Positions 1-5,400 of a stretch of 12,529 bases of DNA are shown here, one piece after another. The DNA comes from JBDKUD01 sp050943315. Lineage in GTDB: Bacteria; Bacillota; Syntrophomonadia; Syntrophomonadales; Syntrophomonadaceae. The translations under genes and the position numbers were made by a program. Positions within the stretch are counted from its first letter, which is position 1, and every line of letters begins with the position of its first letter. The notes below the pieces were generated by a model, which did not search any database, was not told the origin of the DNA, and saw only the letters and a list, made by a program, of their open reading frames with translations. The stretch spans positions 1 through 12,529 of the forward strand of contig JBMNOY010000063.1 in NCBI GenBank assembly GCA_050943315.1, read 5' to 3'.

Positions 1-2
1 TT

Positions 3-206
3 TGGGAAAACAATGGCCATACACCGCGGGAGATTTTTGAGAAATATGAGAAGCCTTATTTAAGGCCACTCCCGGACAAGCCATTTAAGTTTGGTGGAGC
101 CGAAATTATCGACTTTAAGACCAGAAAGAAAGTGGGCAGAAATGATCCCTGCCCCTGCGGCAGCGGGAAGAAATATAAGAATTGCTGCCTGGGCAAAGAC
201 GAGTAA
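3..206 (+). CDS. SEC-C motif protein, 3' end only
   Basis: The reading frame is open from the window edge (first full codon at 3) to TAA at 204-206 and gives the last 67 residues of a protein whose start lies outside. The end carries RNDPCPCGSGKKYKNCC, a textbook SEC-C zinc-binding motif (C-x-C-x8-C-C), followed by a short LGKDE tail. SEC-C motifs occur at the C-terminus of SecA, where they bind zinc and SecB or ribosomes, and on many unrelated proteins. The upstream residues (NGHTPREIFEKYEKPYLRPL) do not look like the flexible linker that precedes the motif in SecA. I therefore call it a SEC-C domain protein rather than SecA. The function of the body of the protein cannot be told from this fragment. 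Confidence 0.8.
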   Translation, partial: WENNGHTPREIFEKYEKPYLRPLPDKPFKFGGAEIIDFKTRKKVGRNDPCPCGSGKKYKNCCLGKDE

Positions 207-218
207 AGTTAAGCGAAG

Positions 219-265
219 AATAAGTGAAGTTTTTAGGTACGTGGTACCAAAAAGCTTCACTTATT
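219..265. repeat. Palindromic element R1, GTACC-core subfamily
   Basis: This is a 47-bp near-perfect inverted repeat. The outer arms AATAAGTGAAG (219-229) and CTTCACTTATT (255-265) are exact complements, and the inner part folds on through GGTAC / GTACC around a GTG loop, so almost the whole element can pair. It starts 12 bases after the stop codon of the SEC-C gene. It is one of six related intergenic elements in this window and is closest to the copies at 2362 and 8104. T-rich sequence follows it, so it could assist termination. The function is unknown. Confidence 0.85.
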
Positions 266-287
266 TTGTTTTTCTATCTGTTTTAGG

Positions 288-316
288 AAACCCGGCCTTG
301 CCAGGCCTGGGGTTTT
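288..316 (+). terminator. Rho-independent terminator
   Basis: GGCCT (294-298) pairs with AGGCC (303-307) around the loop TGCC. The stem is extended by CCC/GGG, with one bulged T, and is followed by TTTT (313-316). It lies 80 bases downstream of the SEC-C gene and probably ends its transcript. A second small hairpin, AAAAAGC-ACT-GCTTTTT (317-333), follows directly and also ends in a T run. Confidence 0.7.
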
Positions 317-365
317 AAAAAGCACTGCTTTTTAATGCGGAGAAATATATTTTAGCGCGGTTTTT

Positions 366-413
366 ACCCGCCCTAAGCTGAAACTACGGTTTCGGCAAGG
401 GGCGGGTTTTTTA
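366..413 (+). terminator. Rho-independent terminator with a nested hairpin
   Basis: ACCCGCCC (366-373) pairs perfectly with GGGCGGGT (400-407) and runs into a T tract (407-412). The loop holds a second hairpin, GAAAC-TACG-GTTTC (380-393). It sits 62 bases before the first gene of the next cassette. No convincing sigma-A promoter is visible between its end and that gene. It may therefore be either a second terminator for the upstream transcript or an attenuator in the leader of the cassette. Confidence 0.7.
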
Positions 414-475
414 TTACACTCTAAGCACAGGGTCTCGCAAGGGATTCTGATACCTAAGGAAAGGAGGTCAAATTT

Positions 476-703
476 ATGGCTATTGTAGCAACCCCAACCA
501 GCAGCGAACTGGTTCTGGTCATGGACAATGGCGTTGGCGCATCCGGTCAGCCTCTGACTATTTCCCGCCGCTATAGCAATGTCAAAGCGGCTGCGGCTAA
601 TGATGACGTCTATGCTGTGGCCACCAGTCTTTCCGGTTTGCAGGATAAGACCATGATGATGGTGCAGCGCCGCGACACGGTGGAACTGGAAGATGTGGTC
701 TAG
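476..703 (+). CDS. DUF1659 family small protein
   Basis: This is a 75-residue protein with an ideal ribosome binding site, AAGGAGG at 461-467, and an ATG start. The sequence pattern (an opening MAIVATPTSSELVLVMDNG, a middle ISRRYSNVKAAAANDDVYAVA, and a closing RRDTVELEDV) matches the uncharacterised DUF1659 family of Firmicutes. Members are about 70-75 residues long, so this one is full length. No signal peptide, membrane segment or catalytic motif is visible, and it is probably a small soluble protein. It is the first gene of a same-strand cassette, and the next gene, a DUF2922 protein, begins 49 bases after its stop. The molecular function is unknown; the family call rests on recognised sequence pattern and neighbourhood. 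Confidence 0.85.
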   Translation: MAIVATPTSSELVLVMDNGVGASGQPLTISRRYSNVKAAAANDDVYAVATSLSGLQDKTMMMVQRRDTVELEDVV

Positions 704-752
704 TCTGGGCGGCAGCGCGGAAACAGAGTTATTAGGAAAGGGGGTGTAAATA

Positions 753-977
753 TTGGCTACGCAGCGCGTTCTGGAAATGGACTTTTCAACCGAGCTGGGC
801 AGAACCCAGCGCCTGAGAGTTTATAACGTGAAGGAAACTATTACTGGTGCCGAGGTGGCAGCAGCCATGGATGACATCGTGACCCGGAATATCTTTACCA
901 GTACCAGCGGTGACTTCACCGGCAAAGTATCAGCCCGGGTGGTGGTAACTGACACCAGCGACCTGACCCTGGTATAG
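753..977 (+). CDS. DUF2922 family small protein
   Basis: This 74-residue protein starts at TTG (753-755), chosen because AAAGGGGGT at 738-746 sits at proper distance and no ATG lies nearby in frame. It has the hallmarks of DUF2922: a first strand of the type RVLEMDFSTELGRTQRLRVY, the segment TGAEVAAAMDDIVTRNIF, a TSTSGDFT turn and a final strand VSARVVVTDTSDLTL. The family is restricted mainly to Firmicutes and has no assigned function. It is commonly found, as here, next to DUF1659 genes. The two proteins have the same length and could be partners, which is inference. A strong GC-rich hairpin (999-1026) and a palindromic repeat follow the stop codon. Confidence 0.85.
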   Translation: MATQRVLEMDFSTELGRTQRLRVYNVKETITGAEVAAAMDDIVTRNIFTSTSGDFTGKVSARVVVTDTSDLTLV

Positions 978-998
978 CGGGGCAACGAGCAGCCCACA

Positions 999-1026
999 GG
1001 CGGGCGGGCAGACATTCCCGCCCGCC
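999..1026. other. Perfect GC-rich hairpin after the DUF2922 gene
   Basis: GGCGGGCGGG (999-1008) pairs exactly with CCCGCCCGCC (1017-1026) around an 8-base loop. It begins 21 bases after the DUF2922 stop codon. No T tract follows, so it is not a standard terminator. It could protect the 3' end of the upstream message or reduce read-through into the amidase half of the cassette. Confidence 0.6.
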
Positions 1027-1034
1027 GCCCTGCA

Positions 1035-1074
1035 AATAAGTGAACCGAACCAGGTTCCACAAAGTTCACTTATT
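1035..1074. repeat. Palindromic element R2, GAACC-core subfamily
   Basis: This is a 40-bp element with exact complementary ends AATAAGTGAAC (1035-1045) and GTTCACTTATT (1064-1074). An inner palindrome, GAACC-A-GGTTC (1047-1057), lies inside. It is the intact member of a second subfamily whose decayed copies lie at 10769 and 11585. Its ends are nearly the same as those of R1, R3 and R4. It sits between the DUF2922 and YvrJ genes. Confidence 0.85.
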
Positions 1075-1111
1075 ATTGCCGTTAAGATTTGCGGGAAAGA
1101 GGTTATATATA

Positions 1112-1339
1112 ATGGAAGATTTGCTTAATGTGGTGGGTAATGTGGGTTTTCCCATAGCGGTGGCCGCTTATCTGCTGATTCGTATCGAAAGTAAGTTAAA
1201 TGAGCTGTCCAATGCTATTTGCGGCCTGCGGGAGGCTATCATTACCATGCCGCGGGAGCAATGGGCGAACGTCAGGAATCTGCCGGCGCCGCCGGGAGAG
1301 GGCGATAATTCTTACGGGGAACGTTATCCCCCGGTGTAG
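1112..1339 (+). CDS. YvrJ family small membrane protein
   Basis: This 75-residue protein starts at ATG 1112 with a purine-rich ribosome binding site (GGGAAAGAGG, 1093-1102). An in-frame ATG at 1040 would begin inside the palindromic repeat and was rejected. Residues 7-25 (VVGNVGFPIAVAAYLLIRI) form a single membrane helix, followed by a short amphipathic stretch that starts IESKLNELSNAICGLREAI. This is the characteristic layout of the YvrJ family of Firmicutes. The tail is proline- and charge-rich. The size and layout resemble small holin-like proteins, and the next gene encodes a wall amidase. A holin-like role is therefore attractive but unproven, because YvrJ proteins have no established function. 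The amidase gene begins 46 bases downstream. Confidence 0.85.
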   Translation: MEDLLNVVGNVGFPIAVAAYLLIRIESKLNELSNAICGLREAIITMPREQWANVRNLPAPPGEGDNSYGERYPPV

Positions 1340-1385
1340 GGGGGATGAGCAGAGGAAGGCATCGAAGCAGGAGGTGTTTAAGTTA

Positions 1386-2024
1386 ATGAAGATAAAGAAG
1401 TATGAATTGGAGTTTGGCCGGCTTAAGAAGCGCCGTACCACAGAGCGAATCATCGTGCACCATTCGGCCGGCGCTGATGTGCCGGTCACGGAAATTCACC
1501 GCTGGCATCTTAACCAGGGCTGGAGCGGGGTGGGTTACCATTTCCTCATTCGAGGCGACGGTACGGTGGAGGAAGGACGGCCATTGGACACCATTGGTGC
1601 CCACGCCGAGCCGCAGGGCAATGAGGACAGCATAGGTGTTTGCCTGGCGGGGAATTTTATGCACACCCGGCCAGCCGCGGCGCAAATAGATGCGCTGGTA
1701 TTATTGATTAAATATCTGCGCAAATTCTATGGCCGCGAGCTTATAGTAATTGGACATAAAGATGTGATAGCAACGGCTTGTCCCGGCTCATGTTTCCCCT
1801 GGGACGAGCTTTACAGCAGGTTGAAAGGAGAGGAGGCAGATACTTTGGCAAACGAAAGTTTGCCGGAGAAAGAAGCATGGAAGCAGAAGGTAATGGCCCA
1901 GGCCTGTCAGGAAGGGCTCATTACTGCCGAGCACCAGCCGGATGACCCGGCTCCGAAATGGTTTGTTCTGGCTGTGGTGCTTAATTTATTGACAAGAATG
2001 GAGGTGGCCGGGCATGAAGATTAA
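1386..2024 (+). CDS. N-acetylmuramoyl-L-alanine amidase (Amidase_2/PGRP type)
   Basis: This zinc amidase would cut the bond between N-acetylmuramic acid and L-alanine in peptidoglycan. ATG 1386 was chosen because AGGAGGTG (1369-1376) precedes it; it gives 212 residues. The domain (about 20-145) closely follows T7 lysozyme: VHHSAG with the first zinc histidine H25, GVGYHFLI with the catalytic tyrosine Y51, SIGVCLAGN, then GHKD (H124) and TACPG (C132) as the other zinc ligands. The residue matching T7 Lys128 is Thr130, as in eukaryotic PGRP amidases. Residues 147-212 form an acidic C-terminal extension ending in a segment with PDDPAPKWFVLAVVLNLL, perhaps a wall- or partner-binding tail. No signal peptide is visible, so export may need another route, as with phage endolysins. 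Its end overlaps the next gene by 11 bases. Confidence 0.9.
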   Translation: MKIKKYELEFGRLKKRRTTERIIVHHSAGADVPVTEIHRWHLNQGWSGVGYHFLIRGDGTVEEGRPLDTIGAHAEPQGNEDSIGVCLAGNFMHTRPAAAQIDALVLLIKYLRKFYGRELIVIGHKDVIATACPGSCFPWDELYSRLKGEEADTLANESLPEKEAWKQKVMAQACQEGLITAEHQPDDPAPKWFVLAVVLNLLTRMEVAGHED

Positions 2025-2349
2025 AGTCCCCAGGGAAATAACCTTGCCCAAATTTGCCCGCTGGATACGGGAATACACCCGCTGCGAAATTAGAATGGCT
2101 GGAAAAAGGCTTAATGTGGTAGTGCAGGCCGACAACATTGCCCCCGGATGCTGCGTTCCCCTGTACGCCGAAGCCGCCGGAAACCAGGTTTTAATCTACG
2201 AACTGGCCGGAGACTTCCATTCTTCGCAGGCAGCCTGGCAGGCCCTCGAATCTGGCCCGGCGCAAACCTACCCCCCGGTGCCTTTCCACCAATGGGCCGC
2301 TGACCAATACCTTACCGCCCGGCACGTCAAAATAGAACAGATCTTCTGA
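2014..2349 (+). CDS. Hypothetical protein, last gene of the amidase cassette
   Basis: This is a 111-residue protein that I do not recognise. ATG 2014 lies inside the end of the amidase gene (11-base overlap) behind GGAGGTGG (2000-2007), so the two genes are probably translationally coupled. It has a basic N-terminal half (pI probably high), three cysteines including a CC pair in IAPGCCVPLY, and no membrane segment or signal peptide. The aromatic/proline-rich C-terminus contains QTYPPVPFHQWAADQYL. The coupling suggests it works with the amidase, for example as a modulator or targeting partner. That is inference only. A 14-bp palindrome spans its stop codon. Confidence 0.75.
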   Translation: MKIKVPREITLPKFARWIREYTRCEIRMAGKRLNVVVQADNIAPGCCVPLYAEAAGNQVLIYELAGDFHSSQAAWQALESGPAQTYPPVPFHQWAADQYLTARHVKIEQIF

Positions 2350-2357
2350 TATCAGAA
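2344..2357. repeat. Perfect 14-bp palindrome across a stop codon
   Basis: TTCTGATATCAGAA reads the same on both strands and contains the TGA stop (2347-2349) of the preceding gene. It lies five bases before palindromic element R3 in the 70-base gap between converging genes. It may be chance or part of a bidirectional 3'-end structure. Confidence 0.4.
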
Positions 2358-2361
2358 AATG

Positions 2362-2407
2362 AATAAGTGAAGTTTCCCGGTCGTGGTACCGAAAAACTTC
2401 ACTTATT
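2362..2407. repeat. Palindromic element R3, GTACC-core subfamily
   Basis: This 46-bp element has exact arms AATAAGTGAAGTTT (2362-2375) and AAACTTCACTTATT (2394-2407) and an inner CGGT/ACCG pair. It differs from the copy at 8104-8149 at only three positions. It fills most of the gap between the converging amidase cassette and the giant surface-protein gene, where it could act as a bidirectional terminator or transcript-end hairpin. Confidence 0.85.
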
Positions 2408-2419
2408 GTTAGGCGGTTG

Positions 2420-5400
2420 TTATGCAGCTTTTCTCGTTTGGCGTCTGATTATTACCAAAGCAGCTAATATAGCTACTATAATGAGGGTTGCTTCGCTGTT
2501 CATTATCAACCAGGCCAGGGCGATTACCGGCAGCAGGAGTATTTTTACTATCATCTTCAGGACTGCATTTCCGGCAATCACTTTGGCAATGGCGGGGGAA
2601 TGGGTATAGTACATTTTTACAAAAGCTTTTCCCGGCGCATTGGTAAGCAAATAGATATCCCGGAACTGTCTTAAGAGCTTTACTGCCGGGGCCAGTTTAG
2701 AGCCAAAAGCGGCAGTGGCTATAAAGCATTCGTCAATTGGTTCTTCTGGTTCGGAATCGGGCTGTCCGGTCAAGGCGACGGTATGTGCTGATCCGGCGGC
2801 TACTGCTTTCCAAAAATTATCGCTGCCAATTCGGGTGGGAGCAGTTTTATCCTCGGTGCTTCCATCTCCCAGTTGGCCGTTATGGTTTCTTCCCCAGGCC
2901 CACAGGCTGCCGTCGGATTTGAGGGCTATGGTGTAACCATTTCCTATGGCCGCCGCTATCCAATTACCTTCGTTACCGACCTGGGTTGGGGTGGTAAGTT
3001 TATCCGAATTTCCATCATCTCCCCAAACCCATAAGGTACCATCGGATTTTATCGCCATTGACTGCGTGTTATGGGCAAACACCTTCACCCAATCAGTGCT
3101 GCTGCCGATTTGTGTCGGGGTTTTTTTGCCTTCCTCAGTGCCATCACCTAACTGACCACTCCAGTTATTTCCCCAGCCCCAGAGGCTGCCATCGGCTTTT
3201 AAGGCCAGGGAATACCCGTTTCCGGCCGCTACTGCCGTCCAGTCATTGTCACTGCCAGTCCGTGTTGGAACCATTTTACCATCATAGGTACCATCACCGA
3301 GCTGGCCATTATCATTAAGACCCCACGCCCAGAGGCTGCCATCGGCTTTTACCGCTATACTGTGACTGTCACCAGCGGCCAGGGCGGTCCAGTCGCTGTC
3401 ACTGCCAATCTGCATAGGAATGGGTTTGTTTTCGTAAGTGCCATCACCGAGCTGGCCATAAATATTGCTGCCCCAGGCCCATAATGTCCCATTTGTCTTC
3501 AGAGCCAGATTATGACCGAATCCAGCCGAAATCGCTGCCCAGTCGTTATCGCCGCTGATTTGTACCGGGGTAGTTTGGTTTCGCCCATTGCCATCGTCAT
3601 ATCCCCACATCCATAGGGTGCCATCTTCTTTAAGGGCAAGCGTGCGATCATTTGCTGCCGCCACCGCTTTCCAGCCATTCGCATTGCTAATCCTGACAGG
3701 ATTTAGACGGTTTTCGGTGGTCTCATCACCCAACTGACCGAACCAGTTAGCTCCCCACGCCCAGAGCTCATTTTCACCGCTGCCGGTGACGATTTCAAAT
3801 TCCAGGTGATTATACAGGGTTACTTTTTTGCTATCCTTGCTGTATTGCATCGGTATAACACTCAAGACCAGCTTTAAATGCTCATCTTCCTCATAGGTCT
3901 CCCACCAGTAAATGGTCTCGGGGTAGGTATCCGGCAGTTCATAAGTACCCGCCACCGGACCTTTGGATTTATTAACCGGTGTGGCAGTAGTTAATTTAAC
4001 TTCGCCGGGATATTCTGAGGTTGTACAGTTGGATAAGTTTACCCGGCTGACAAATGTATCCAGCGGAAGTTCAATCTCCCTTACAATCAGAGGCATGACT
4101 GGGGCAAAGGCCTCCAGATTATAGCTCCCCTCATTTACGGTAAACCTCTTGGTGCCATCTTCTAAATCAGATACCGTAAATTCCGGGTCGATGATAATAT
4201 TTTCGAGGCCGGAGCCTAGTTGCGCCGTCAAAAAGGTATTTAAGCGACGGAAACCATGATCGATGGGCTGGGTAGGCAATCCATAGTAAGCGGTTCCGTA
4301 AGCCGCATAGGTATTAAAATAATCCTGAAATATAGGCTGGATCCTTTGCCAGTATTGCCGGTAAGCTTTCTTGTGCGCTTCCCCTACGGTGGAGATATTA
4401 GGGTCTAGCAGGTTTTCTAAAAATTTTTGCAGCAAAAGGTCGTGGTAAGCAACATAACAATCCAATCCTACCCCATAGGAGGTAGGCGCTATGTAGGAGA
4501 TTTGCTTGGCCAGCATACTTCTTACCAGGCTATTGTAATAATAATCAAAATTTCCTTCTGGTGAATCATGGGCAATGGAATAGCCGGAATGACATCCGGT
4601 ACTGATCATTACATGACCGGGTGATTCTACCATACAGTTCAGTTCCTGGCTGGTCAGAGCATTTTTAAGATAGGTACCGGCATGCATATGGTCGCAATGA
4701 CTCCACAGCATATTTAAATATACGTTTTGCAATGCGGTAGTAACATCTGTCGGCGACCATCCGTTAGGGGAGGTGATGGGAGTATAGAAATACACTTTAT
4801 ACATCCCAAAATTAGGACTGTCGGCAATATTACCGACGGAAAGGTATTTCTGAGCCAGGATCGGCGTCAGTGTAACCTGCACCTGAACCGGCCAATCCAC
4901 AGTATCTTTATCCAGTTGGAATACGGCGGCATTGTGCAAGGAAATGGGAGTGCGGTAAGCGTTAATAATATCTATTAACTGGGCCGGCCGGTCGGCAAAG
5001 ACCCGACCCACGGCCGCATCCAGCTTAGGCCGCCTAATATTGTCGGGGTCGACATTGTCATAGTTCCCATAAGGTACATCAGTCATGATCACCCCGCTAT
5101 CGGAGTCAACAATGGTGGGGTTTTCTCCTCCCCCATGCATATCATCATAATACTCTTCTTCCCAACAGGTGCCATCACCATCCACGTTACGGGTGGGATC
5201 ACTGCGGCGGAAAAAGGGTACTACCTGATCATCACCAATGATAGCTATATTCTTGATACTCTTCTGTCCAGATATGGCGTTTATAAAACTGTCAATAAGG
5301 TCTCCTGCCAGAAAACGGTCGGCGGCCCGGTCATAACGCAGGGTTTCATAGCTTATGTAGCCATGTTCTACAGATATTTCCTGTCTCAAATTATAGACGA

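Noticed and set aside
3..206. C-terminus of SecA because of the SEC-C zinc motif.
   Set aside because: The residues before the motif do not resemble the SecA linker, and the same motif occurs on many other proteins.
1200..1385. An N-terminal extension of the amidase by 62 codons.
   Set aside because: It overlaps the YvrJ gene almost fully, and the strong AGGAGGTG site belongs to ATG 1386.
2715..3318. Several plus-strand open frames over the RCC1 region.
   Set aside because: They are antisense shadows of the repeated RCC1 units; their mutual similarity comes from the repeats.
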